DNA of 64,000 nt, taken from positions 3,942,501 through 4,006,500 of the forward strand of contig NZ_WHLY01000002.1 of assembly GCF_009296315.1 (NCBI RefSeq), given 5' to 3'. This document shows, in pieces, positions 20,386 through 28,310 of this stretch. How positions within the stretch are numbered: position 1 is the first letter of the stretch; every line of letters starts with the position of its first letter. The DNA comes from Salmonirosea aquatica (GTDB lineage: Bacteria; Bacteroidota; Bacteroidia; Cytophagales; Spirosomataceae). The notes beneath the pieces are model-generated. The model did no database searches, was not told where the DNA came from, and worked only from the letters and a program-made list of their open reading frames with translations. Position numbers and translations under genes: made by a program.

Positions 20386-21012
20386 ATGAACGACTCCGCT
20401 GCTTTTTACAAAATCTTTTTTCAGGACGATACGCTGTTTCGGGTGGATGAACCCGTAGTGGTCGTTCAGGCAAAAGAAGAAAAAGCAGCGGAATCGTCGA
20501 TCAGTGAAAAGGTACCCCCTGTTCTAGCGGAAAAAGTACCTGATCCGGCGGTCGGCAAAACCGAAAGTGTGAGCAAGGTACCCCCGGCTGTTACAGCCCC
20601 CGTCCCAGCCATTTCCCCGGTGGCTGTTCAATTCCCCGCTTTACAACATCAGATTCTGGTATTGGTAGATGAAAAAAAACAGGCCGATCTACTGCCTTCG
20701 GACTCCCTGTTGCTGGAAAATATCCTGAAAGCCACGGGACATTCCATTGCTGAAACCGACATTCTGAATTTCAGTACCCTTTCTTCTGCCGATGCAAGAG
20801 CAGTTTTGGCCACCAAAAGTACCAACTACTTCATCACGTTTGGGGTACCTTTGATCAAACTCCAGCTCGATCTGTTGCTTCCACCTTATACGCCCAAATA
20901 CATCGAGGGAATCTGGTTTCTGCTGGCCGATCCGCTATCGGTCATTGATGCGGACAAATCCTTGAAAAAACGGCTGTGGCTGGCCCTGAAAAAGATGTTC
21001 GAGGTAGGTTGA
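20386..21012 (+). CDS. unknown protein with possible HolD(psi)/UDG-like fold
   Basis: 208 residues, not recognised as a named family. Residues 1-30 (FYKIFFQDDTLFRV) are a short conserved-looking start, residues 35-88 are a Pro/Val/Lys-rich linker, and residues 90-208 look like one globular domain. The domain order is a strand ILVLVD, helix SLLLENILKATG, strand DILNFS, helix, strand NYFITFGV, then IWFLLADPLSVI and a last helix KKRLWLALKKMF. That layout recalls the DNA polymerase III psi subunit (HolD) and the uracil-DNA-glycosylase fold (final lysine and tryptophan helix). This is fold-level inference only. No signal peptide. It is the first gene of the unknown locus after purA. Confidence 0.55.
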   Translation: MNDSAAFYKIFFQDDTLFRVDEPVVVVQAKEEKAAESSISEKVPPVLAEKVPDPAVGKTESVSKVPPAVTAPVPAISPVAVQFPALQHQILVLVDEKKQADLLPSDSLLLENILKATGHSIAETDILNFSTLSSADARAVLATKSTNYFITFGVPLIKLQLDLLLPPYTPKYIEGIWFLLADPLSVIDADKSLKKRLWLALKKMFEVG

Positions 21013-21131
21013 AATCCGTTTATTCTACACGTAAATTTTACCAACTATCACAATAATGTAGATTGTCCGGCAGTTTTGGTAGATAATTGCAGACAAACTT
21101 GTATTGTCAATCTTCCATTACCCATTAGATC

Positions 21132-22553
21132 ATGGCGACCGTCTGGGAACGTTTTTCGCAATTTGTCAAGGGGTCCGGTGATCAGGATCTGGATTATTAT
21201 GAAGATGAAGCGCAATCTGCTAGCAGCGAGACCGCCTCATTTCCGTTGCCTTTGCCCCATCCTGCTACGGCCCCACCGCCAGCCGACAGTACTCCCCGGT
21301 TCGTTCCAAAACCAGTCGAGGTACCCCCTCCTTCGTACCGTATTCCAGCTGAGGTCGAGGCGACTCAGTACAGCAATATACTCTCCGAAAGACCACAGCC
21401 TGCCGCCCTTAATCCTGTATTAAAACCAACCTTGCCGATTAAGGAAGCAGAGAGTGCGCAGGAGGGTAGCGGATCAAGTGAAACAAAAACTTCCCAGCAG
21501 GAGCGGGCGCAAGGTACCCTTGCTCCCGCTCCGGGTGTGTCCACACCGGGTGCATCCACACTGGGTGCAGGTAGGCCGCGCGCCGGAGTGCCCCGGATGG
21601 AAATGCCGGAAAATGAATACGTGCTGGAAAGTACTGATCTGACGATTCCCTATTGGCTGGCTGATGAAGATACTTTGCGTGACGAGGGTGTACTGTTTGG
21701 CCTTGCGGAATCGGAGCCTACCGAGAAAACCGACATCATTCAAAATTATTTTTTACACCTGACCGCACCCCACGAGCGTCGCATCGAGCAGCAGAACGAG
21801 CGCGTGCAGGAGATGAATCTGTATATTGGTCAAAAGGAAAACCGAATTCAGGAACTACAAGTCAAGTTAAAAAACCTGGAGAACTCCCGGCTCGAGGGCG
21901 AACACCAGCTGCCGCGCACTGTGGTAGGGCTGGTACTTTCCGTTGCCATGTGCGTAGGCAATTACTATTTAATCGAAGAAACCCTGCGGCCTTCTTTTGC
22001 CAGTAGTTCATTCGTGGCGTTGGGCGTGTTTCTGGCTGGAATGTTCAATCTGTTCGGACGTATCTCACTTTTCCACGATACCGAAAGCCGTGTGACGTGG
22101 CGGCAGATTCTGGAGGAGGTAGGTATGCCGCTGGCGGCGGCACTGTTTGTGTTTGCGCAGGCCTCGCAAACCCAGAACGCCTGGCAGGCCACCGCGTTAT
22201 TTGTATTTGTCTTCTTTCTGTTCCTCTTTGCCGGCAAACTATTCCTGAGCAACCTCACCGTGCTGCGCAACGACCTGCACGTGTGGCTGACTTCCCAACG
22301 CGGCCGCCGGGAATCCGTGAGTCATGCTCAGCTTTGGGAAGAAGAGATGGGATACCTGGAGCAGGAAATCAACGATCTACGGGTACAGAAATGGCAGGTA
22401 CTTCGCGAGCAGGGTACCTCCGAAAGCGAGCGTGCCCGTCTGCAGGCCCGCCGCGATATGCTCATCAAACTCTTTGAAAGCGAGTTCTATCTGGCCCGGA
22501 ATATGAAAGGTCGCCTTTCTGAGAAGCAGTTACGGGAAATCAGGGGCAACTAA
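21132..22553 (+). CDS. unknown membrane protein: disordered region, coiled coil, four TM helices, coiled coil
   Basis: 473 residues with no family I can name. Residues 1-150 are low-complexity, rich in Pro, Ser, Thr and Glu. Residues 200-260 form a coiled coil (ERVQEMNLYIGQKENRIQEL). About four hydrophobic helices lie at 262-385, including TVVGLVLSVAMCVGNYYLI and ATALFVFVFFLFLFAGKLFL. The C-terminal 80 residues are again coiled coil. The next gene has the same plan, so the two products may form a membrane-anchored complex. No signal peptide or enzymatic motif was seen. Confidence 0.6.
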   Translation: MATVWERFSQFVKGSGDQDLDYYEDEAQSASSETASFPLPLPHPATAPPPADSTPRFVPKPVEVPPPSYRIPAEVEATQYSNILSERPQPAALNPVLKPTLPIKEAESAQEGSGSSETKTSQQERAQGTLAPAPGVSTPGASTLGAGRPRAGVPRMEMPENEYVLESTDLTIPYWLADEDTLRDEGVLFGLAESEPTEKTDIIQNYFLHLTAPHERRIEQQNERVQEMNLYIGQKENRIQELQVKLKNLENSRLEGEHQLPRTVVGLVLSVAMCVGNYYLIEETLRPSFASSSFVALGVFLAGMFNLFGRISLFHDTESRVTWRQILEEVGMPLAAALFVFAQASQTQNAWQATALFVFVFFLFLFAGKLFLSNLTVLRNDLHVWLTSQRGRRESVSHAQLWEEEMGYLEQEINDLRVQKWQVLREQGTSESERARLQARRDMLIKLFESEFYLARNMKGRLSEKQLREIRGN

Positions 22554-22704
22554 AAGTGAAAAAAAAGACCTGAAAGCCCTGATAGGGCGATTGTCTGAAT
22601 TATCCTGCACTCATCATTGTTTACCAATTTCACCTTTTCTCGATTGATATGGCATAAACATTTCCATTTGATAATTTCTACTTTCGAATCTCAACTGAAT
22701 AAAA

Positions 22705-24093
22705 ATGGAAGAGCAACAGCCAAATCAACACCCCGATTATCAGCACGGCTATACGAGCGGAATCGAAAATCTCAACCGGGAGGCTTATGAAGCTTACCTG
22801 TCGAGCCAGGTAAGTCATGAATGGGTAGCGGAACGCCTGGATGAGAAGAAAAACGAACTGAATACGCTGGGAACGACCCGGCAGGATACCCTGGGCAAGC
22901 GTAAGGGCGCCTTCGATGCCTTACAGGAACATCTGCTTGGCCTTAACCAAACCTCGAAGCGCGCACAGGAAATCCAGGGCCGGGTAGCCGAAACAGAGCA
23001 GGAAACCGAACTTTTAAAAGAGAGGCGCACCAACGCCGCCACGCACTACTCGCTGCTGGCTGGGTTTATTTTTCTGGCGGCGGGATTATCCTTCATTTTC
23101 GGTGATCTGATTATCTCGCACGAAATTGTAGCCTACGCGCTCAACATCCGAAATTCTAACGAAGCCTGGGCTTTTGCCGTGGGGCTGGCAATGGTATCCA
23201 TTCTGCTGAAGCCTGCCTACGACCGTCTGATCGAAGGACCTTACCAAACCGACGATTCACCCCGTATTAAGAAGCGTTACGGCCGCTTCAAGGTCATTCT
23301 GGCGGTGTTTGCCGTAGGTACCCTCCTGGTATTGGGCTGGTTCCGGTACGAAGCCTACCGGACAGACAAGTTGAAGGAGGCCATTAATAAATCCATCAAG
23401 AACCTGCAACTCAACGCTGTGGATCCACTGACGGGTGCTACCGTCAACAGCCCTGAACTGACCAATAAAATAGAACAGGCCCTGCGCGACTCCGACAACG
23501 TGAGTATGATGCTGGTCAACAGTCCGTGGGCATTGCTGTCGTTCGTGCTGAGCGGTGTACTGTTTGCCATTGCGGGGGCCGTATCCTTAGGTATGGCATT
23601 GCCTGTTTTGCAGAGTTTTTGGTACCGCTGGCTTCAGATAGACCCGCGCTTGTGGCGGTTGCGGCGGCGGCGCAAAAAACTGGTCAAGGAGCTGACCGCC
23701 GTGGAGCAGGTACTCTCGCAGCAAATGATACAGAAGAATATCATGGAAAACGATCTGTCGGTACTTCCGGCGCTGGATGAGCTGAAGGAGCAGGAAAAAG
23801 CCCTGCGCAAAGAAATTGCCGATCTGGAAGAAGAACGCAAACTAGCTCTGACCGATAGCCGCATTCATGCCTACAACGACGGTCACGCGCGCGGCGAAGT
23901 GGTGCGCCACATCATGACTGACGAGGAATATGACCAATGGCGCAACAGCCACCTCACGGTGTCTAACCTGGCTCTGCGCGCCAAATCGTCGGCTACCGAT
24001 CGCGCCGTACCCCGCACCCGCAGCGCAGGCATGCGCCCGCACCAGGCAATTCGAAAAGCTATTACGGATCGGTTCGATGAGGAGAACGGGTAG
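22705..24093 (+). CDS. unknown membrane protein: coiled coil, four TM helices, coiled coil, basic tail
   Basis: 462 residues, not recognised. Residues 45-110 are a charged coiled coil, then helices at about 114-136 (LLAGFIFLAAGLSFIFGDLI), 150-168, 197-214 (VILAVFAVGTLLVLGWF), a 60-residue probable periplasmic loop, and 277-303. A basic stretch LRRRRKKLVKEL follows, then a second coiled coil (325-390) and an Arg-rich tail. It shares its plan with the preceding gene, though the sequences are not obviously alike. The gap of about 150 bases between them may hold a promoter. A terminator follows at 24201. Confidence 0.6.
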   Translation: MEEQQPNQHPDYQHGYTSGIENLNREAYEAYLSSQVSHEWVAERLDEKKNELNTLGTTRQDTLGKRKGAFDALQEHLLGLNQTSKRAQEIQGRVAETEQETELLKERRTNAATHYSLLAGFIFLAAGLSFIFGDLIISHEIVAYALNIRNSNEAWAFAVGLAMVSILLKPAYDRLIEGPYQTDDSPRIKKRYGRFKVILAVFAVGTLLVLGWFRYEAYRTDKLKEAINKSIKNLQLNAVDPLTGATVNSPELTNKIEQALRDSDNVSMMLVNSPWALLSFVLSGVLFAIAGAVSLGMALPVLQSFWYRWLQIDPRLWRLRRRRKKLVKELTAVEQVLSQQMIQKNIMENDLSVLPALDELKEQEKALRKEIADLEEERKLALTDSRIHAYNDGHARGEVVRHIMTDEEYDQWRNSHLTVSNLALRAKSSATDRAVPRTRSAGMRPHQAIRKAITDRFDEENG

Positions 24094-24200
24094 AGGTGCC
24101 TTAAAAGCATGGTGGGGTTTATGGCATAGCCCGCATCTGGAACTTCATTGAGATAAAGCCCAAAAACCGGCATTCACACATCTGTTGCTTCGCTTCACAC

Positions 24201-24236
24201 AAAGGTACCCCTCAGCACGGGGGTACCTTTCTTTAT
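24201..24236 (+). terminator. rho-independent terminator of the unknown locus
   Basis: Hairpin of AAAGGTACCCC with GGGGTACCTTT followed by CTTTATTTT. Each arm contains a copy of the over-represented hexamer GGTACC. It closes the run of genes from 20386 to 24093. Confidence 0.82.
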
Positions 24237-24305
24237 TTTGTGGCATCGCGTTGCTCAGTGGACGTGTAGTAGCATTTGTATATTTCAACATTTTTTATGC
24301 GTGCC

Positions 24306-25304
24306 ATGAATGCCAAATTTCTCTTGATTGCCGCCCTGATTGTACTGGGCTGCAAAGATCCCGACCCGATCGAAGATGGGCAAGCCACCGCCTGGGGTGA
24401 TCAACCCGCCCTGCCTGCCGTGCAGGGAGAGGCCACTTTTTCGCTCAGCGCGAGCGAAACCTCCGTGAGTGTAATGGGCAATACACTTCCCCGAATGCCC
24501 AATTTCCCGGCCTTATCCGCTAAAAAAGGAGTCGTGCGCGGCTATGTCGCTGATTTGAGCGGCAAGCCGCTGGAAGGAGCGTATATTGGTATACGATCGA
24601 CGGCTACGGGCGGCTACTATTCCGGCGCATCCGACGAAACCGATGCCAAAGGCTATTATGAAATCCAGGTACCCTGGGGGACGGCCGAATTCTACGCCGC
24701 CGGCTACACCATCGACTACGGCGAAGGCCGGGCGGTCATGAGCCTGTATGCATCCGATGGCAAGGTAGGCAGCTTCCCCTCCGGCGATGGACTGGTCAAG
24801 AATTTTGTGCTGCTGTCTTATGGCGTATTCAATAAAGATCTCGTCAGTCAGCGGCCCAACGATCCCACCAACTATGCCGGTGGTTCTCTGTATATTACCT
24901 ACAATGTGAGCGATCCATCATCGGTGTATAATCCGCCGAGCTATATTCCGGAAAACGCGGAGATTCAGGTAATGCTTACCCCGGATGGCCCTGGTTTGTA
25001 CGGAGAACAAAAAAAGTTTGTAATCAACAAAAAGGCCAGTCTCCAGAACTATAATTTCTTGATTATGAATGTTCCGGTGGGTCGGTATGCCATCAGTGTC
25101 AGGCTCAAAGACGGCCCCCCACTGCACATGGAAGCCGTGGGCCGGTATGCAGGCGTATATCCCTACTTCGGCTTAAAACTTGGCGAGGCCATCGGTACGG
25201 CCAAGCTGCTCTTTACACCTGATATAGGTGCTGAAAATGCAACAACACCTCCCAATCGGGGTAAATGGGGATCGATACAGATCAAGGTAGATGTACCCGA
25301 GTAG
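24306..25304 (+). CDS. lipoprotein with carboxypeptidase-regulatory-like domain
   Basis: 332 residues from MNAKFLLIAA with lipobox LIVLGC; a start at 24297 (MRAMNAK) is nearly as good. After a polar linker, residues about 75-140 look like a carboxypeptidase D regulatory-like (CarboxypepD_reg) fold: VVRGYVADLSGKPLEGAYIG followed by TDAKGYYEIQVPWGTAEFY. The C-terminal half is strand-rich without a motif I know. Such domains are common in Bacteroidota surface lipoproteins and SusC-like receptors, where they mediate protein contacts. It stands alone; no Sus pair is adjacent. Confidence 0.7.
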   Translation: MNAKFLLIAALIVLGCKDPDPIEDGQATAWGDQPALPAVQGEATFSLSASETSVSVMGNTLPRMPNFPALSAKKGVVRGYVADLSGKPLEGAYIGIRSTATGGYYSGASDETDAKGYYEIQVPWGTAEFYAAGYTIDYGEGRAVMSLYASDGKVGSFPSGDGLVKNFVLLSYGVFNKDLVSQRPNDPTNYAGGSLYITYNVSDPSSVYNPPSYIPENAEIQVMLTPDGPGLYGEQKKFVINKKASLQNYNFLIMNVPVGRYAISVRLKDGPPLHMEAVGRYAGVYPYFGLKLGEAIGTAKLLFTPDIGAENATTPPNRGKWGSIQIKVDVPE

Positions 25305-25338
25305 CGTCTGATTTTCTTACAAATTCTCATAAAGGACC

Positions 25339-25791
25339 ATGAACAATCCAATAATCACAGAGACTTCTTGGGATGCCGGGAAGAAATTAATCATCACCCA
25401 TATCAGCGGAGCTGTAGAAAAGTCTGCAATTGAAACATGGGAGAAGACATTTCAGGCTGCCCTGGAAAGCATTCCTGACAATGGTACATTTAAGGTACTG
25501 GTCAATATGTACGGATTTGAAGCCGTCGATCTAGAAGCCCACAAAAGATTCCGGGGAATTGTGCCTGTGACCCTGGCTGGCTACGGCTGGAAAGTAGGGT
25601 ATGTGGATCTGTTTCCAGAAGAGGCTAAAACCATGAAGTACACCCCTACAAGAGGAATCCAATGCGTGGGTGCGGCGCACGTCCATCAGGACTCGACTAA
25701 AATGGACCTGTACAATACTCGCTTCGGTCGGGATACCGAACGCTTTTTTACTGATCCGGATAGGGCGAGAGAATGGATTGAAAGCATTTGA
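25339..25791 (+). CDS. STAS/SpoIIAA-like domain protein
   Basis: 150 residues, no signal peptide. The pattern ITHISGAVEKSAIETWEKTFQAAL, FKVLVNMYGFEAVDLEAHKRF (shortened here) and GYVDLF fits the SpoIIAA-like/STAS lipid-binding fold found in many small Bacteroidota proteins. No conserved phosphoserine site is evident. The role is unknown. It follows the lipoprotein gene by 35 bases and may be co-transcribed. Confidence 0.55.
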   Translation: MNNPIITETSWDAGKKLIITHISGAVEKSAIETWEKTFQAALESIPDNGTFKVLVNMYGFEAVDLEAHKRFRGIVPVTLAGYGWKVGYVDLFPEEAKTMKYTPTRGIQCVGAAHVHQDSTKMDLYNTRFGRDTERFFTDPDRAREWIESI

Positions 25792-25830
25792 GTTCAAAAA
25801 AGACTGAGATGCCATCGAGTATTACTTTAC

Positions 25831-25894
25831 ACCTGTCCCTTCACCACCGCCCACACATTCTCGGCCACGATCTTATAGCCGTCGGATTGATTGA
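25831..25894 (-). repeat. relic copy of the arylesterase gene 3' end (left copy)
   Basis: The minus strand reads the last codons of an SGNH arylesterase (SDG, then YKIVAENVWAVVKGQV and a stop). It matches 26855-26939 at 44 of the first 50 bases, all differences being transitions. Compared with the full gene it lacks 21 bases (7 codons) that encode the catalytic histidine region DGIHPTPEGH. Together with the right copy it brackets the toxin/antitoxin pair. Confidence 0.8.
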
Positions 25895-25895
25895 G

Positions 25896-26528
25896 CTAGC
25901 CCTGTGTTTGGGCCTTAATGTAATCTCTTACTGCCCTTTTAATTTTCTCCTTCACGCTATTCCAGTTGTGCTTTTTGAGTGAGAGAGGCGGCTCGCTTCC
26001 GTCGGCATCGGCAAAATAAATTAGCGAACGGAGGATATGACCCACATCGGTTGCCGTGTGTTTTTGCTTGAAAAATAGCAGCATTTGTTCCAATGAAAAA
26101 TGATCTAACAATTCAGCAATATCCCAGAAATCCTTCTGAACGCCTCTTCGGGAAATGGCGTTGATTTTCATGGCCACCACATCGGGCAAAGAGGCAAGCC
26201 GGATATCGTCTATTACTTCAATGGGTTCTAATAGCAGATATTCGTACAGGATGAAATCCACCTTTACCCGCCGAATATAACCCAAAATAGCCCCGGGAGT
26301 GTGCCTGACGATAATCAAATCGGCAAATCTCTTTTCTAAAGCGCCAAGCAAAACATCACTATCGAACGGTGTTTCTGTAAAAAGGTCTAAATCTACGGAC
26401 ACCCGATGGCCCAATTTTAGGGATAAGTTTGTACCTCCTACCAGAAAGAAGGATGACAACTCGGGAAGTTGCATCAATTCGTTCAGTAAATCCAGAGTGG
26501 ATTCTGCGACTGTCTTTCTTTGTAGCAT
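25896..26528 (-). CDS. AbiEii/AbiGii-type nucleotidyltransferase toxin
   Basis: About 210 residues from MLQRKTVAES. The signature LVGGTNLSLKLGHR with VSVDLDLFTET matches the GG...(R)xSxDLDLF motif of the AbiEii/AbiGii nucleotidyltransferase family, with a likely third acid in VDFILYEY. Family members work as the toxin of type IV toxin-antitoxin and phage-abortive systems by transferring nucleotides to tRNA or other targets. The start codon lies inside the upstream antitoxin-like gene, overlapping 46 bases, which supports translational coupling. Base composition is more AT-rich than the neighbours and GGTACC is absent, suggesting transfer. Confidence 0.85.
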   Translation of the reverse strand: MLQRKTVAESTLDLLNELMQLPELSSFFLVGGTNLSLKLGHRVSVDLDLFTETPFDSDVLLGALEKRFADLIIVRHTPGAILGYIRRVKVDFILYEYLLLEPIEVIDDIRLASLPDVVAMKINAISRRGVQKDFWDIAELLDHFSLEQMLLFFKQKHTATDVGHILRSLIYFADADGSEPPLSLKKHNWNSVKEKIKRAVRDYIKAQTQG

Positions 26529-26794
26529 GTAAAGTCGTCGGGCGATAGACGGAAATAGAAGCAAACAAAATTAAGCACTTCTTTACTAAGATAGGTGGAG
26601 TTGACAATTTCTTGCCTGATTCGCTCCTCCCCATAATACTTTATGAGGTTGATTATATCATCCCAGGGACCGTAGTTAAGTACCTTTTCCATGACGAAAA
26701 GGCTGTTTTTTTGGTAGTTTATTTTTTCAAAGTCCACATCCCAGAAAGCCAGGGAAGAAATATTGGGCTTTGTTGATTTACTGGTTGTGTCCAT
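26483..26794 (-). CDS. DUF6922-like antitoxin partner
   Basis: 103 residues. The pattern AFWDVDFEKINYQKNSLFV, EKVLNYGPWDDIINLIKYYG and a C-terminal DFTCY is the DUF6922 type that I know to be encoded just before AbiEii-like nucleotidyltransferases. It resembles a DNA-binding helical domain and probably regulates or neutralises the toxin. It overlaps the next gene on the same strand by 46 bases. The family call is from memory and not verified by search. Confidence 0.7.
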   Translation of the reverse strand: MDTTSKSTKPNISSLAFWDVDFEKINYQKNSLFVMEKVLNYGPWDDIINLIKYYGEERIRQEIVNSTYLSKEVLNFVCFYFRLSPDDFTCYKERQSQNPLWIY

Positions 26795-26850
26795 GATTCA
26801 GCGTTTTTTGCCTGTAAACGATCTTGGTTGAAGGTGAAACGTTCCCTCCC

Positions 26851-27533
26851 TCAAACCTGCCCCTTTACCACCGCCCACACATTTTCAGCCACGATCTTGT
26901 GGCCTTCAGGCGTGGGATGAATACCGTCAGACTGATTTAGGGTACGCTCGCCACCGACGCCTTCCAGCAGGAAAGGAATGAGGGAGATGTTGTTTTTTTT
27001 GGCCAGCTCGGTGTAGAGCGCCCGGAATTCGCTGGCGTAGGTACCCCCATGTTGGGGGGTACCTGCATCCCGGCCAGGATAATTTTCACATCGGGGTACT
27101 TCGCTTTAACCTTATCGATAATAGCCTGCAGGTTTTTGCGAGTTTCGGTCAGCGGGATGCCCCGCAGGCCGTCGTTACCGCCCAATTCCAAAATAAACAC
27201 ATCCACTGGCTGGCGCAGTACCCAGTCGATGCGGCTATTGCCGCCCGAGGTGGTTTCGCCACTCACTCCGGCATTCACCACTTTGTAGGGCATGTTCAGC
27301 GAATCCAGTTTGTTCTGAATCAGAGCCGGAAAAGCCTCGGCGGGCTCCACGCCGTAGCCTGCGGTGAGGCTGTTGCCAAAAAACAGAATCGTCTTTTCCT
27401 GTTTTTCCGGGGTAGCCGTATCACTCTTCGTGGTTGCTGCCGATTGAGAAGAATCTTCCTTTTTGTTTTCAGAACAGGAACTCAACACGAGCACCGGAAC
27501 TAAGAAGAAGCTAATTATTGATACAATACGCAT
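26851..27533 (-). pseudogene. SGNH-hydrolase arylesterase lipoprotein (TesA-like), -1 frameshift
   Basis: The product would be 227 residues. It starts MRIVSIISFFL with lipobox LSSC and has FFGNSLTAGYG (nucleophile Ser block), GETTSGGNSRIDW, ELGGNDGLRG and, after the shift, DGIHPTPEGH with the catalytic Asp/His. The frame breaks at a run of five G (minus strand, 27044-27048) where six are needed; the codons then resume the family sequence to the stop at 26851. So either one G is missing from the sequence or the gene is broken. It hydrolyses esters or lysophospholipids in the periplasm. It is divergent from the ABC exporter genes, as in the tesA-ybbAP arrangement of E. coli. Confidence 0.85.
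26855..26939 (-). repeat. right copy of the arylesterase 3' end
   Basis: The functional 3' part of the arylesterase gene, including the DGIHPTPEGH segment missing from the left copy at 25831-25894. The two direct copies are about 960 bases apart and enclose the toxin/antitoxin genes. Confidence 0.8.
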
Positions 27534-27629
27534 AGGTACCTGGGCCTGGGGTGAACAGTAAAGTCGGGAAACGTGTTGATAGGTTTTGTTTCTCAACGCA
27601 AAATAATCCCATTTCCTTTCACTCCTTGC

Positions 27630-28310
27630 ATGAATAGCATACTCAATTTACGGGAAGTCAATAAAATATACCAGAGCGGTGGCCGGGATCTGAAGGTGTT
27701 GGATAGCGTGAGTTTTGCCGTCGAGACGGGTTCTACCATGGCCATTGTGGGTCCGTCGGGCAGTGGAAAAACGACTTTGCTGGGCCTCTGCGCCGGACTG
27801 GACCGCGCGTCTTCGGGCGATGTCACGTTGCACGACACGCGGCTTAACGACTTGACCGAAAACCAACTGGCTGCCCTCCGTAACCGCTACGTGGGCTTCA
27901 TTTTTCAAAACTTCCAGTTGATGCCCACCCTCACCGCCATCGAAAACGTGATGGTACCTCTCGAGCTTCGGGGCGAAAAAAACGTGCGGCCCGTGGCCCT
28001 CGACCTGCTGGACAAGGTAGGGCTGGCCGACCGTTCCCACCACTATCCCACCCAACTCAGCGGCGGCGAGCAGCAACGAGTATCGCTGGCCAGGGCTTTT
28101 TCCAATCAACCCCAAATCCTGTTCGCCGACGAACCGACGGGCAATCTCGACGCCGAAACGAGCGAAAAAGTGATTCAGCTCCTGTTCGACCTGAACAAAC
28201 AAGCCGGTACCACGCTGGTACTCGTCACACACGATCTAGATTTGGCGGCGATGACCCAGCGTATAGTGAGAATCAAGGGCGGCAAACTGGTTTCCGATGA
28301 AAGAGTATAA
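27630..28310 (+). CDS. ABC transporter ATP-binding protein (YbbA/LolD-like)
   Basis: 226 residues from MNSILNLREV. Walker A GPSGSGKTTL (about residue 39), Q-loop region IFQNFQLMPTL, signature LSGGEQQRVSLARA, Walker B ILFADEPTGNLD and the H-loop LVTHD are all present. The family powers MacB/FtsX-type mechanotransmission exporters rather than substrate channels. It overlaps the permease gene by 14 bases. The divergent arylesterase upstream mirrors tesA-ybbA-ybbP, which suggests a shared envelope lipid-related role; that is inference from synteny. Confidence 0.92.
   Translation: MNSILNLREVNKIYQSGGRDLKVLDSVSFAVETGSTMAIVGPSGSGKTTLLGLCAGLDRASSGDVTLHDTRLNDLTENQLAALRNRYVGFIFQNFQLMPTLTAIENVMVPLELRGEKNVRPVALDLLDKVGLADRSHHYPTQLSGGEQQRVSLARAFSNQPQILFADEPTGNLDAETSEKVIQLLFDLNKQAGTTLVLVTHDLDLAAMTQRIVRIKGGKLVSDERV

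Noticed and set aside
25788-25982. 64-codon plus-strand frame across the esterase relic
   Set aside because: The segment is the remnant 3' end of a minus-strand esterase gene, so a plus-strand protein is not expected.
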